Assembly: GCA_035492775.1 (NCBI GenBank)
Contig: DATJIW010000054.1
Location: 74,407-138,406, forward strand
Length of the DNA stretch: 64,000 nt
Direction: 5' to 3'
DNA from: DATJFQ01 sp035492775
GTDB lineage: Bacteria; Acidobacteriota; Vicinamibacteria; Vicinamibacterales; 2-12-FULL-66-21
Shown here: positions 1 to 8,200 of the stretch, piece after piece
How the letters are laid out: each line of letters begins with the position of its first letter
Numbering within the stretch: the stretch's first letter is position 1
Notes under the pieces: generated by a model
What the model was told of the DNA's origin: nothing
Seen by the model: only the letters and a program-made list of their open reading frames with translations
Databases searched by the model: none
Made by a program: the position numbers and the translations under genes

Positions 1-1
1 C

Positions 2-19
2 GTGAAAATCGAGGTGTAG
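2..19 (+). CDS. 3' end of an upstream gene (partial)
   Basis: Six codons ending in TAG are in frame at the window start and stop two bases before the next ATG. The spacing suggests the last codons of a gene in the same operon as the TadC-like gene. In Tad loci this neighbour is usually TadB, but too little is present here to identify it. Confidence 0.35.
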   Translation: MKIEV

Positions 20-21
20 CG

Positions 22-930
22 ATGACCATGATCATGCCGCTGCTCGCGTTCGTCTTCGGGTCGGCCGTCGTGGCGGGCACCGCGTATCTGCTGATGCCGT
101 CGCGCGCCGTCGCCATCGATCGGCGTCTCGAAGAGCTGACGCTCGAGCGCGAGGTCGAAGAGAAACCGCGGTTCCAGCGCGTCATCGGCGTGCTGAAGCG
201 CGTTGGCGATCGCGCGCCGAAGTCTCCCAAGGAACTCGGCACCCTGCGGCTCCGTCTCGTGCAGTCGGGGTTCCGGCGGCCGGAGGCGCTGACGATCTTC
301 TTCGGCATCCGCATCGTGTTCGCTCTTGCGATGTTCACGTTTCTCGCATCGCCGCTGATGGCGCACCCGAACCTGCTGTACGCCCTCGGCGGGCTCGGCC
401 TCGGGTACGTTCTGCCGGGGATGGTGCTTGCACGCCTTGCCAAGCGCCGCTCGCACCGAATCCGCCTGTCTCTGGCGGACATGCTCGATCTGCTCGTCGT
501 CAGCGTCGAGGCGGGTCTCGGCCTCGATCAGGCAATGCAGCGCGTCGGTCAGGAGCTGGCCTTCGCATATCCGGCGCTCGCGGACGAACTCCGCCTGGTC
601 AACCTCGAACTGCGGGCCGGCAAGCCTCGTCCGGAGGCCCTGCGCAACCTGGCGGATCGGACCGGCGTCGACGACCTCAGCGCGCTGGTGACGATGCTGA
701 TCCAGACCGACAAGTTCGGGACGAGCGTGGCGCAGTCGCTGCGCGTCTATTCGGAAACGCTGCGCACGAAGCGCCGTCAGCGTGCCGAGGAGGCCGCGGC
801 GAAGACGGGCGTCAAGATGGTGTTCCCGCTGGCCATCTGCATCTTCCCCGCAATCTGGGTCGTGACGATTGGGCCGGCGGCGATCAGGTTCATCCAGGTC
901 ATCGTGCCGATGGCCCACCACGGACGGTAA
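22..930 (+). CDS. tadC: TadC-like type II secretion F-family membrane protein
   Basis: This 302-residue protein is an inner-membrane platform component of a Tad/Flp pilus or related secretion machine. A membrane segment lies at residues 3-25 and a pair at about 95-140. The T2SSF domain at about 150-290 shows the typical LADMLDLLVVSVEAGLGLDQA stretch, then a C-terminal hydrophobic anchor (VFPLAICIFPAIWVV). The length is usual for TadC. It starts two bases after the preceding stop and is followed seven bases later by an AAA+ ATPase, consistent with one operon. TadB is a close relative, and the family call is firmer than the B/C choice. The other pilus genes lie outside the window. Confidence 0.85.
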   Translation: MTMIMPLLAFVFGSAVVAGTAYLLMPSRAVAIDRRLEELTLEREVEEKPRFQRVIGVLKRVGDRAPKSPKELGTLRLRLVQSGFRRPEALTIFFGIRIVFALAMFTFLASPLMAHPNLLYALGGLGLGYVLPGMVLARLAKRRSHRIRLSLADMLDLLVVSVEAGLGLDQAMQRVGQELAFAYPALADELRLVNLELRAGKPRPEALRNLADRTGVDDLSALVTMLIQTDKFGTSVAQSLRVYSETLRTKRRQRAEEAAAKTGVKMVFPLAICIFPAIWVVTIGPAAIRFIQVIVPMAHHGR

Positions 931-937
931 TGCGACG

Positions 938-2314
938 ATGACAACCGCCACCGCACCCCCCACCGCGCCCGCACCCGCACCCGCGCCCGCGCCCGCACCC
1001 GGCGCCGCATCGCGTGCCAGTCTGGCGCCCACACCATCCGCGCCGCCGGTCACGCTTGCCGATACGGGGCTGCATCCGGACACGCTCGGCCAGCTGCTGC
1101 TGAAGACGCTGGTCGCCGGCGAAAACAGCGGCACTCAGCTCTCCGACTCGCTGCGCGTGCCCTACACGGTGCTCGACGCGCTCATCCAGCATGCGCGCAT
1201 CGAAAAGCTGATCGAGGTTCGCGGAACGAGCGGCGCCGGCAACGCCGGGTACCGCTACGCTCTCACGGATCTCGGCCGCGAGCGCGCCGCGAGGTTCCTG
1301 GAGATCAGCCGGTACATCGGACCGGCGCCCGTGCCGCTGTTGCAGTACAACGCGTACGTCCGTGCGTGCATGGCGGCCAAACCGTGGGTCGATCGCGAGA
1401 TCCTGACCAGCGGGTTCGGCGACCTGATCGTGTCCGAGTCGCTGCTGAATCAGCTCGGCCCGGCGGTGAACTCCGGTAAGGCACTGTTTCTCTATGGCGC
1501 GCCCGGCAATGGCAAGACGGTGGTCGCACAGGGCATCGGGCAGTCGCTCGGGGGCGACATGTATACCCCGCATGCGATCGACGTGGACGGCCAGACGATC
1601 ACGATGTACGACCCGGTCAACCACATTTCCACGAACGGGTCGGCTGACACCCAGAGCGTCGTGATGGCGACGGCGATCGATCGCCGCTGGGAAAAGATCC
1701 GCCGGCCCGTGGTCGTGGTCGGCGGCGAGCTGACGCTCGAGATGCTCGACCTGACGTTCAACCCGATCGCGCGATTCTACGAAGCGCCGATCCAGCTCAA
1801 GGCCAACGGCGGCGTCTTCGTCGTCGACGACTTCGGCCGCCAGCGGATTCCGCCGCGCGATCTGCTGAACCGCTGGATCGTGCCCCTGGAAAGCCGCGTG
1901 GATTACCTGACGCTGCACACCGGGCGCAAGTTCGAAGTGCCGTTCAATGTCTTCATCATCTTCGCGACGAACCTCAAGCCGGAGTCGCTGGCGGACGAGG
2001 CGTTCCTCCGCCGTATTCCGTACAAGATTCCGGCAAAGAATCCCACGCTGGACGAGTACGGCCGCATCTTCGAGATGAACTGCCGGAAGCGCGGCCTCCG
2101 ATACGACCCGGTCATGATCGAATACCTGCAGCGCCGCTATTACCAGCCGCGCAGGCTGCAGATGCGCGCCTGCCACCCGCGAGACTTGATCGAGCAGGTG
2201 GTCGACATGTGCCGCTACCAGAGCCGCGAGCCGCTCATCACCCGTGAGCTGCTCGACGCGGCCTGCGCGAGCTACTTCCTCGAAGAGCAGGAATCTCAGG
2301 CCGTCGAAGCATGA
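938..2314 (+). CDS. AAA+ ATPase with N-terminal winged-helix-like region
   Basis: The protein has 458 residues. Residues 6-45 are a Pro/Ala low-complexity linker encoded by tandem CCCGCA-type hexamers. Residues about 48-120 look like a small winged helix. An AAA+ module follows, with Walker A GAPGNGKT near residue 190, a Walker B-like VFVVDDFG near 295, and a sensor motif FIIFATNLKPE near 345. I chose the ATG at 938, seven bases after tadC, because upstream in-frame starts fall inside tadC. Position in the Tad locus suggests a role in pilus assembly or regulation, but this is inference. It is not the TadA secretion ATPase, whose motifs differ. Confidence 0.75.
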   Translation: MTTATAPPTAPAPAPAPAPAPGAASRASLAPTPSAPPVTLADTGLHPDTLGQLLLKTLVAGENSGTQLSDSLRVPYTVLDALIQHARIEKLIEVRGTSGAGNAGYRYALTDLGRERAARFLEISRYIGPAPVPLLQYNAYVRACMAAKPWVDREILTSGFGDLIVSESLLNQLGPAVNSGKALFLYGAPGNGKTVVAQGIGQSLGGDMYTPHAIDVDGQTITMYDPVNHISTNGSADTQSVVMATAIDRRWEKIRRPVVVVGGELTLEMLDLTFNPIARFYEAPIQLKANGGVFVVDDFGRQRIPPRDLLNRWIVPLESRVDYLTLHTGRKFEVPFNVFIIFATNLKPESLADEAFLRRIPYKIPAKNPTLDEYGRIFEMNCRKRGLRYDPVMIEYLQRRYYQPRRLQMRACHPRDLIEQVVDMCRYQSREPLITRELLDAACASYFLEEQESQAVEA

Positions 2315-2997
2315 AGCGACAGATGATGGCGGCGCTGCCGTCGCCGTACCCGGCAATGACTGTGGACGCCTCCGCTGAACCCCAGGTCCGCCCGTTCGAC
2401 TCCGTGGAATTCTCCGCGCGGCTGGCCGTCGGAATCGTCTTCACGTTGTTTGCGATCCGCATCGCGAGAGATGCGATTGCGACCGGCCACATGACCGGCG
2501 TCCTGCTCCTCGCGAGCGAGAGTCTCGTCGTCGTTCTCACGATCGCCCGCCGCAGCGCCTGCATGGTCGACCGAGCCTGGAAGACGCGCGCGTTGACGCT
2601 GCTCTCCATGGCAGGCCCGCCGCTCGTCTATCCGGCGCACGTGATGCCGCTTGCGCCCGAAGCGATAACGGTGACGGTATCCGCCGTGGGGCTGCTCGTC
2701 GTCATTGCCGGCAAACTCTCGCTCGGCCGCAGCTTCGGGCTGCTGCCTGCGAACCGCGGAATCGTGTCGAGCGGATGCTACCGCGTGCTCCGGCATCCGA
2801 TCTATCTCGGCTACCTGATCACGCACGTCGCGTTCGTCGCGGCGAATCCGAGCGCCTGGAACACCTCGCTGATCGTGGTGTCCGACCTCGCGCTGCTGGT
2901 GCGCGCCGTCTACGAGGAGCGGATCCTCGCAAAGGACCCCGAGTACCGCGAGTACATGGAGCGCGTGCGCTGGCGCATCGTGCCGTCGTTGTTTTAG
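2311..2997 (+). CDS. Isoprenylcysteine carboxyl methyltransferase-like membrane protein
   Basis: This 228-residue polytopic membrane protein overlaps the ATPase gene by four bases (ATGA). About five hydrophobic segments precede the diagnostic C-terminal signature YRVLRHPIYLGYL (residues about 155-167) and EERILAKDPEYREYMERVRW, which form the S-adenosylmethionine-binding region in ICMT and phospholipid methyltransferase families. Bacterial members methylate various, often unknown, substrates, so the substrate is not assigned. Translational coupling to the ATPase suggests co-expression with the pilus operon but does not prove a shared function. Its stop overlaps the convergent Smr gene by four bases. 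Confidence 0.75.
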   Translation: MKRQMMAALPSPYPAMTVDASAEPQVRPFDSVEFSARLAVGIVFTLFAIRIARDAIATGHMTGVLLLASESLVVVLTIARRSACMVDRAWKTRALTLLSMAGPPLVYPAHVMPLAPEAITVTVSAVGLLVVIAGKLSLGRSFGLLPANRGIVSSGCYRVLRHPIYLGYLITHVAFVAANPSAWNTSLIVVSDLALLVRAVYEERILAKDPEYREYMERVRWRIVPSLF

Positions 2998-3248
2998 GCG
3001 AGGTCCACGAACGTCGCGCCGAGGCGCGACGCGTGATCGTCGTCGAACGCCGCGACCAGCGGATGGCCCTCCAGCACTTTCTGCACGATCCCGCGCTGAA
3101 CGCCCGCGCCGCGTCCGTGAACGATGCGAACGCGGCGTAATCCCTTCGCGTGCGCCGCGACGAGATATTCATCGACCACCGACGGGATGTCCTTCGGCTG
3201 GAAGGAGTGAAGGTCGAGCTCCGGTCCGATCGGCACTACGTGTGACAA
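2994..3248 (-). CDS. Smr-domain protein (small MutS-related)
   Basis: This 84-residue protein is almost entirely one Smr domain. It shows the conserved LDLHSF start at residues 11-16 and the VRIVHGRGAGVQRGIVQKVL core at 40-59, which matches the HGxGxG element of Smr nucleases. Smr domains nick or cleave DNA or RNA, as in MutS2 and stand-alone nucleases. This one has no MutS portion, so it is a free-standing Smr protein and its substrate is unknown. It is convergent with the preceding methyltransferase-like gene and ends inside its last codons. Confidence 0.85.
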   Translation of the reverse strand: MSHVVPIGPELDLHSFQPKDIPSVVDEYLVAAHAKGLRRVRIVHGRGAGVQRGIVQKVLEGHPLVAAFDDDHASRLGATFVDLA

Positions 3249-3299
3249 CGACGTTACCCTGTCCAGTTCCGGTTGCCAGCCCTCAGTGCCGTGTCCTCT

Positions 3300-3647
3300 T
3301 CAGCTCTTCTTCTTCTCGTAGGTCGCTGTTACCGTGGTCGAGATGCCGCCGCGCGCGGTGAAATCGCCCACGACGGTCATGCGCCGGGGTGCGCAGGCGC
3401 TGACGAGGTCGTCGAGCATCTGATTCGTCACAGCTTCGTAGAAGATGCCTTTGTTCCGGAAATCCAGGATGTAGTACTTGAGTGCCTTCAGCTCGACACA
3501 GCGTTCGTCGGGAACGTATGTGATCCGGATTTCACCGAAGTCGGGCAGCCCGGTCTTCGGGCAGAGGGATGTAAATTCGGGACACCGGATGGCTATCTCG
3601 TAGTCGCGGCCCGGCTGAGGGTTGGGAAAGGTTTCGAGGGGTGCCAT
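3300..3647 (-). CDS. queF: NADPH-dependent 7-cyano-7-deazaguanine reductase
   Basis: QueF reduces preQ0 to preQ1 in queuosine biosynthesis. The 115-residue protein has the hallmark EFTSLCPKTGLPDF, which contains the catalytic cysteine. It also has the QueF box ELKALKYYILDFRNKGIFYE and a C-terminal GDFTARGG, as in the short unimodular type. I prefer the ATG at 3647, which gives the usual MxPLETFPNP start. A GTG at 3707 would add 20 residues and run through the -35 element of the divergent HU promoter. No other queuosine genes lie nearby. Confidence 0.9.
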   Translation of the reverse strand: MAPLETFPNPQPGRDYEIAIRCPEFTSLCPKTGLPDFGEIRITYVPDERCVELKALKYYILDFRNKGIFYEAVTNQMLDDLVSACAPRRMTVVGDFTARGGISTTVTATYEKKKS

Positions 3648-3700
3648 CGAAAAATCATAGCATTCGGCCCGGAAATCGACGGATTCCGCTCCTGTTGCGA

Positions 3701-3730
3701 TTGACACCGGAAAACGGCGCGGATTAGGAT
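3701..3730 (+). promoter_or_regulatory. Sigma-70-type promoter for the HU-like gene
   Basis: A perfect TTGACA (3701-3706) is followed after 18 bases by TAGGAT (3725-3730), four of six matches to the -10 consensus. This would start transcription about 90 bases before the HU-like ATG. The assignment is by eye and untested. Confidence 0.55.
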
Positions 3731-3827
3731 ACGCCTGAATTTCACATAATTTCTCCGCTGCTGCCGCACGCGCGCGCGGTCGTCAGACGGTTCTTCAGAC
3801 AGCGCGCCCTAGCAAGGGGATCGACAC

Positions 3828-4127
3828 ATGGCAGACGCCCGCAGGATGGGCAAGTCCGAACTGTTCTCGCACTTTGCAGATCGGTTCGAGGTCAAGCGCA
3901 CGCAGGCGCGTGAATTCTTCGATGAGCTGACCACGCTGGCGGAGAAGGAGCTGAAGCGGTCCGGTGAGTTCGTGCTGCCCGGGATGGTGAAGCTCGTCGT
4001 CCAGAAGCGGAAGGCCCGGATGGGCCGCAATCCGGCGACGGGCGAGGCCATCAAGATTCCGGCCAAGACCGTCGTGAAGGCGCGGATCGCGAAGCAGCTG
4101 AAGGATTCCGTCCTGCCGAAAAAGTAG
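3828..4127 (+). CDS. HU/IHF-family DNA-binding protein
   Basis: This 99-residue nucleoid-type protein has the HU fold. An alpha-helical N-terminus (GKSELFSHFADRFEV) is followed by the beta-arm signature GRNPATGEAIKIPAKTVVKAR at residues 66-86, where the arm proline inserts into DNA. The C-terminus is a little longer and more basic than classical HU (ends LPKK). A plausible promoter lies about 100 bases upstream and the gene is monocistronic. Which of HU, IHF or a lineage-specific paralogue it is cannot be decided. Confidence 0.9.
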   Translation: MADARRMGKSELFSHFADRFEVKRTQAREFFDELTTLAEKELKRSGEFVLPGMVKLVVQKRKARMGRNPATGEAIKIPAKTVVKARIAKQLKDSVLPKK

Positions 4128-4205
4128 GCGGATCGAACAGCCGTCGAGCCGTCGGGAACACAGGGTTTCCGGCGGCCTCCCCGTTCTCTCTCCGCATTCC
4201 TCTCT

Positions 4206-4445
4206 CTACGCTGCTTTCGGCCCCGACCCCAGCGTCCGGCTGTACATCATCGCCGGCGCGAGCCGCGCGACTTTCGTCGACAGACTCGTCATCGAATCGT
4301 CGTCCAGGATGATCCGTTCGCCCGGCAGCATGATCTCGCAGCAATATCGCCGCGTGCCCCGCGCAGTTTTCCGCTCGAAGAAATGGGCAACGTACGATCG
4401 GCCCTCGACGTCGACGGTTTCGGTGTGTACCAGCGTGCGGAACAT
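4206..4445 (-). CDS. Hypothetical 79-residue protein
   Basis: I do not recognise this small protein. The start is well supported by a strong AAGGAGGG ribosome site five bases before the ATG. The protein begins with a beta-rich stretch (FRTLVHTETVDVEGRSYVAHF), contains a CC pair in RRYCCEIM, and ends in a Lys/Ala tail. It has no signal peptide or membrane segment. It lies 31 bases after the histidine kinase stop on the same strand, so it may be the last gene of the sensor/peptide operon. A role there is only inference. Confidence 0.6.
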   Translation of the reverse strand: MFRTLVHTETVDVEGRSYVAHFFERKTARGTRRYCCEIMLPGERIILDDDSMTSLSTKVARLAPAMMYSRTLGSGPKAA

Positions 4446-4476
4446 GTACCCTCCTTGCCCGTGAACCCTGCCATTG

Positions 4477-6225
4477 CTATCCCGCGATGAGCGCAGCGGG
4501 CCGCGCTTCGGTGCGCGGGAATTCCATGACGAACGTCGTGCCTTTTCCGACTTCGCTCGCGACGGTGATCGTGCCGCCCAGCTGCTCCACGATCTTTTTC
4601 GAGATCGCGAGTCCCAGGCCCAGGCCGCGGCGCTTCGTCGTGACGAAATCCTCGAAGACCGCGTGCAGCCGGTCGGCGGGAATCCCGCAGCCGGTGTCGT
4701 AGACGCGGATCTGCACCCGCGTCTCCTGTAGCCCGGTGGCGGCAACGACGAGGCCGCCGGGTGCCGTCGCCTGAATCGCGTTGAGAATCAGGTTGCGGTA
4801 TACCCGGCCGAGCGCGAACACGTCGCCTTCGATGAAGAGCGGCTCCGTTGCGAACTCTGCGCGCAGCGTGAGGCCGGCTGTCTCGGCGTGCGGCTGCATC
4901 GCTTCGACGGCGTCCGCGACGGTCTTGTTGATGTCCACCGGGAAGCGCTCGAGCGGGATCGGCTTGGCGATGTTCCGGAGATCCTCGAGCACGCGCTTGA
5001 CGATGACCATCTCGCGGTCGACCGTCCGGCGGAACGTTTCGCGGTATTCCGCATCGTCGGCCATCTTCACGATCAGCTTGCAGCTGTTGCCGATGTTCTG
5101 GATCGGATGCGAGAGGTCGTGGACCAGCCCCGCGGCGATCCGGCCGAACATCGCCTGGCGTTCCTGTTTTCGGACGTTCTCCTGCAGTTCGACGAGGCGG
5201 TCGGCCATCGAGTTGAACGCGTCTCCGAGTTCGCGGATCTCATCCTGGCCGCTGAGCGCGACGCGCGTTTCCAGCTTGCCTTCCGCGATCGATCGTGTGA
5301 CACGCGTGAGCGCAAAGATGCGGCGGATGAACGAACGGCCCCAGACATACCCAACGATGATCGTGACGAGCAGCGCGATCGCGATGACCGCGATCAGCTG
5401 TCGTTCGAGACGGCTCGCGATCGCGTAGGCTTCGGCGGTCGGCTGTTCGACGACGACCGTCCAACCGGTCTGTTTGACTGGCGCCGCGACGGCGAGTACC
5501 TGCGTGCGACCGTCCTCGTCCAGGTATGTGGTGCTGGCTTGCGAGTGGCCCGCGCGGAACTGATTGGCGTAGATCACCTCGCGGTTGTCGCGGTTCTGAT
5601 CCTCTCTGGCAACCTCGCGCTTTTCATCCGGGTTGCCGTGGGCGATGAGGCGGCCGTCTTCGCTGATGATCGCGGCGTAGCCCTCGTTGCCGACGTGGAT
5701 CGAATCGACGGTCCGCCACAGCTGCTCGAGCGCGATCTCGCCTTCGATCCACCACTGCCCGCCGCCTGCGCTCTTCAGAGGAATCGCGATCGTAGTGGTG
5801 GGCAGCAGGTCGTCGTCGACGCGCACGGGGGCGATGACCGCGCCCGCGGGCGACACGGACGGGCGCGGGAGGCGGGAGGCGCCCAGCGCGCTCGTCGCCA
5901 GCGCATGTCCGGAAGCATCGAAGAGCGTCAGCTCGCGGAACTCGGGGAACGCGAGGACGTGGTCCTTGAGAATCCGGTTCTGCTGCCAGGCGTAAAGATC
6001 CGTGGCGGTCAGTTCAGCGCCGAGCGACTGCAGTACGCGCACGTTGTCGCGCATGTACAGGTCAATCTCCGCCGCCACCTGGGTCGCGACCTTGAGGTTG
6101 CCGTCCGTGACCGACTCGCGGGTGCCGTTGCGCAGCGACGTGACCGACGCCGCGCCGTACAGCACGAGCGGCGCCACTGCGGCGGTGGCGATGAGCAGCA
6201 CGAATCGGGAAGTGATCCGCTTCAT
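4477..6225 (-). CDS. dCACHE-type sensor histidine kinase
   Basis: The protein has 582 residues. TM1 lies at about 8-28, followed by a periplasmic double-CACHE-like sensor (about 35-270), TM2 (about 280-300, AVIAIALLVTIIVGYVWG) and HAMP. HisKA has the phospho-acceptor H-box GLVHDLSHPIQNIG. HATPase_c has the N-box NLILNAIQAT, G1 VYDTGCGIP and G2 GLGLGLAISKKIVEQLGG. HisKA kinases of this type often pair with NtrC-family regulators, and one is encoded at 9894-11279. The ATG overlaps the stop of the oligopeptide-binding lipoprotein gene (ATGA). This suggests the binding protein presents a peptide ligand to the CACHE domain, which is inference. Confidence 0.9.
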   Translation of the reverse strand: MKRITSRFVLLIATAAVAPLVLYGAASVTSLRNGTRESVTDGNLKVATQVAAEIDLYMRDNVRVLQSLGAELTATDLYAWQQNRILKDHVLAFPEFRELTLFDASGHALATSALGASRLPRPSVSPAGAVIAPVRVDDDLLPTTTIAIPLKSAGGGQWWIEGEIALEQLWRTVDSIHVGNEGYAAIISEDGRLIAHGNPDEKREVAREDQNRDNREVIYANQFRAGHSQASTTYLDEDGRTQVLAVAAPVKQTGWTVVVEQPTAEAYAIASRLERQLIAVIAIALLVTIIVGYVWGRSFIRRIFALTRVTRSIAEGKLETRVALSGQDEIRELGDAFNSMADRLVELQENVRKQERQAMFGRIAAGLVHDLSHPIQNIGNSCKLIVKMADDAEYRETFRRTVDREMVIVKRVLEDLRNIAKPIPLERFPVDINKTVADAVEAMQPHAETAGLTLRAEFATEPLFIEGDVFALGRVYRNLILNAIQATAPGGLVVAATGLQETRVQIRVYDTGCGIPADRLHAVFEDFVTTKRRGLGLGLAISKKIVEQLGGTITVASEVGKGTTFVMEFPRTEARPAALIAG

Positions 6226-7736
6226 CGTTCCGCGAACTGGCGCCCGTCAGAAGGTTTCCATTGCCAGATGGAGTAAATGATGTCGCGCGCCGGCTGTGGC
6301 GGCACCGTGAACTTGGTCGATACCGCCCGCGTCATGGTCTGCCAGGCGAGAAAGACGGCCGGAGGATCGCTCGCGAATACGTCCTGGAGCGCGGCGGTCT
6401 GCTTCCGGATCTCGTCATCCGATGTCGCCGCGCGGATCGCATCCAGTGAGGCATCAGCAGCAGTGTACCCGGTGAAGTTGAACGTGGGCGCGTCGGACCG
6501 CGGCGAGTGCCAGAACATGTACACAAAGCTGAGAGTCCTGGCATTTGCCATCTCGAACAGGAACATGTCGAACTGTCCCGTCCGGATCTGGGGGACGAGC
6601 TGCTTGAGCGGGACAGGCTGCAGAACCAAGTTGATCCCGACGGCATCCAGCTGCTTCTGCAGCATCAGCGCCGTTCGCGTCAAACGCGAATCGTCGGCCC
6701 ACACGAGGCAATTTATCCGGATCCGGCCTGGCGGGTGGGTCGCGTCGCCGGGCTTTACGGTGTAACCCGCGCTCTCCAGCCGGCGGTCCGCAGCAACGGG
6801 ATCGAACTGGATGCCCTTTTCAGGGCTGGCCGCCCAGAATTCCGGCCAGATCGGATCCGACGCCGGTCGTGCACGGCCATGGAGCCCTTCCGCCACGATG
6901 CCGTTCTTGTCAATTGCCTCGTTGATCGCCCGTCTTACTTCCACGTTGGAAAGAATCGGATGACGCACGTTGAAGGCGAGCACGTAGTAGTACGGCTTCG
7001 GAAACGAGTAGGCCCGGACAGCCGATTCAGCGGCGACGAAGTCGAGCGCCTCGGGGCTGACTTCCTGGAGCATGTCGATGTCGGACCGCATGAGCGCGGC
7101 CCACGCGTTTCTCTGCGTCGGGTACGACGAGACCGTAATCGATTGAATGTTCGGCGTGCCTTTGTAGTACTTGTCGAAGGCGGCAAGAGTTGCGGTGGCG
7201 CCGCTGTTGAGCAGCTTGTATGGTCCCGTGCCTACGGCAGGCGTGTCAGGACGTGTGATGGGTAGAACGCCCAGATCGTCCAACAGAAATGTGTCCGGTG
7301 CCGGAAGGACGATGTCGATGCCTGCCGGCGTCGTTTCGATCCGCTTCACGCTTGCCAGTGCGAGGCCGTTTTGGTCCGCGACCGCGCGCCGAACCGAGTC
7401 CGCGACGACATCAGGCGTGAGAGGCGTTCCATCGTGGAACAACACGCCCTGCCGCAGTTCGATGTGCAGCACGGTGTGGTCCGCATTCCACGCCCAACTC
7501 TTGGCCAGCCGTTCTGCGGGCCGGCCGTCGGTCGTGTTGATGATCAGCGACTCCGTGGTCAGCAGTCCGATGACGTTCGGGACGCCGGACGCGCCGCCCG
7601 CCGAGGGCGGAACAGGAACCCCGATTCGGAGCGCAGAAACATGCGGCGTACGTTCGTCGGTGCGCGAACAAGCGGAGAGTGCGGGGAGGGCTGACAGAAC
7701 CACCAGCGACACCAGCGATCGAGCGCACGTCGTCAT
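6222..7736 (-). CDS. Oligopeptide-binding lipoprotein (SBP family 5)
   Basis: This 504-residue extracytoplasmic binding protein has a lipoprotein signal peptide with lipobox LSAC (Cys 23). The body is a typical SBP_bac_5 domain, with WAWNADHTVLHIELRQGVLF and FHDGTPLTPDVVADSVRRA near residues 85-120. The family binds di- and oligopeptides or nickel for ABC importers. No permease or ATPase genes are nearby. Instead the stop overlaps the start of a sensor kinase, and two tiny peptide genes lie upstream on the same strand. A ligand-sensing role, as in peptide-responsive circuits, is therefore attractive but unproven. The start is the first in-frame ATG, without a strong ribosome site. Confidence 0.85.
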   Translation of the reverse strand: MTTCARSLVSLVVLSALPALSACSRTDERTPHVSALRIGVPVPPSAGGASGVPNVIGLLTTESLIINTTDGRPAERLAKSWAWNADHTVLHIELRQGVLFHDGTPLTPDVVADSVRRAVADQNGLALASVKRIETTPAGIDIVLPAPDTFLLDDLGVLPITRPDTPAVGTGPYKLLNSGATATLAAFDKYYKGTPNIQSITVSSYPTQRNAWAALMRSDIDMLQEVSPEALDFVAAESAVRAYSFPKPYYYVLAFNVRHPILSNVEVRRAINEAIDKNGIVAEGLHGRARPASDPIWPEFWAASPEKGIQFDPVAADRRLESAGYTVKPGDATHPPGRIRINCLVWADDSRLTRTALMLQKQLDAVGINLVLQPVPLKQLVPQIRTGQFDMFLFEMANARTLSFVYMFWHSPRSDAPTFNFTGYTAADASLDAIRAATSDDEIRKQTAALQDVFASDPPAVFLAWQTMTRAVSTKFTVPPQPARDIIYSIWQWKPSDGRQFAER

Positions 7737-7892
7737 GCAGAGAAACTCTCTACAAGTATCGGCTGATCCGGCCTCGAGCTCCAGTCCGGCGGGACCCAGC
7801 GGCTGTCGCGGAAATCGGCGCGACGTGTCCGGGGTGATCCGTACACGCGCGCCGACGTTGCCTCGAACGAGGCGTAAGAGGCGGTGGTGACG

Positions 7893-7991
7893 TTACTTCT
7901 CGTTGTCCGCGGGCGGACAGTCCATGACCCACGGACAGACGATCTTAGCGGTCGCCTTGCTGTCGCTTTTCTTGATGACGGTTACTTTCAT
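7893..7991 (-). CDS. Putative RiPP precursor peptide 2 (32 residues)
   Basis: The ATG at 7991 is preceded by a clear AGGAG site seven bases upstream, and the frame runs 32 codons to TAA at 7893. The N-terminal half is basic (starts MKVTVIKKSDSK) and would suit a leader. The C-terminal half, CPWVMDCPPADNEK, holds two cysteines five residues apart around a Trp and would suit a core. The motif PWVMD matches PWLVD in the neighbouring peptide at 8067-8153. The gene lies downstream of a radical SAM/SPASM maturase, the usual context for such precursors. It matches no named family I can recall. Confidence 0.7.
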   Translation of the reverse strand: MKVTVIKKSDSKATAKIVCPWVMDCPPADNEK

Positions 7992-8066
7992 CGTTCACTC
8001 CTGCGCGCCGCGGCGCGCGATGCCGGGAGCGTCCTCCCGCGTTTACGGCCAGGGATCTCGTTCGCG

Positions 8067-8153
8067 TTATCGCAGGTCGTCGACGACGACATCGACCAGC
8101 CACGGCCGGATGGCGCCGTTCTTTTTCAGGTCCTGCGTTTTCTTGTCGCGCAT
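8067..8153 (-). CDS. Putative RiPP precursor peptide 1 (28 residues)
   Basis: The ATG at 8153 is preceded by a strong GGAGG site eight bases upstream, and the frame runs 28 codons to TAA. The peptide has a charged N-terminus (MRDKKTQDLKK) and a hydrophobic/acidic C-terminus, AIRPWLVDVVVDDLR. Unlike peptide 2 it has no cysteine, so any shared modification must use the common PWxxD motif and not thiol chemistry. It begins 48 bases after the maturase stop, in the same orientation. The precursor role is inferred from size, ribosome site, position and the shared motif. Confidence 0.7.
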   Translation of the reverse strand: MRDKKTQDLKKNGAIRPWLVDVVVDDLR

Positions 8154-8200
8154 TGTTCTCGTACCTCCGTCGTATGGAACGGCGTCGTCGTACGAAACGA

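Noticed and set aside
899..2356. Long minus-strand reading frame opposite the pilus-locus ATPase
   Set aside because: It has no recognisable domains, is rich in Arg/Ala/Val from reverse GC-rich codons, and lies opposite a gene with clear Walker motifs.
7859..7873. Terminator after peptide 2
   Set aside because: GCCTCG/CGAGGC forms only a six-base stem with a two-base loop and no T-run, too weak to call.
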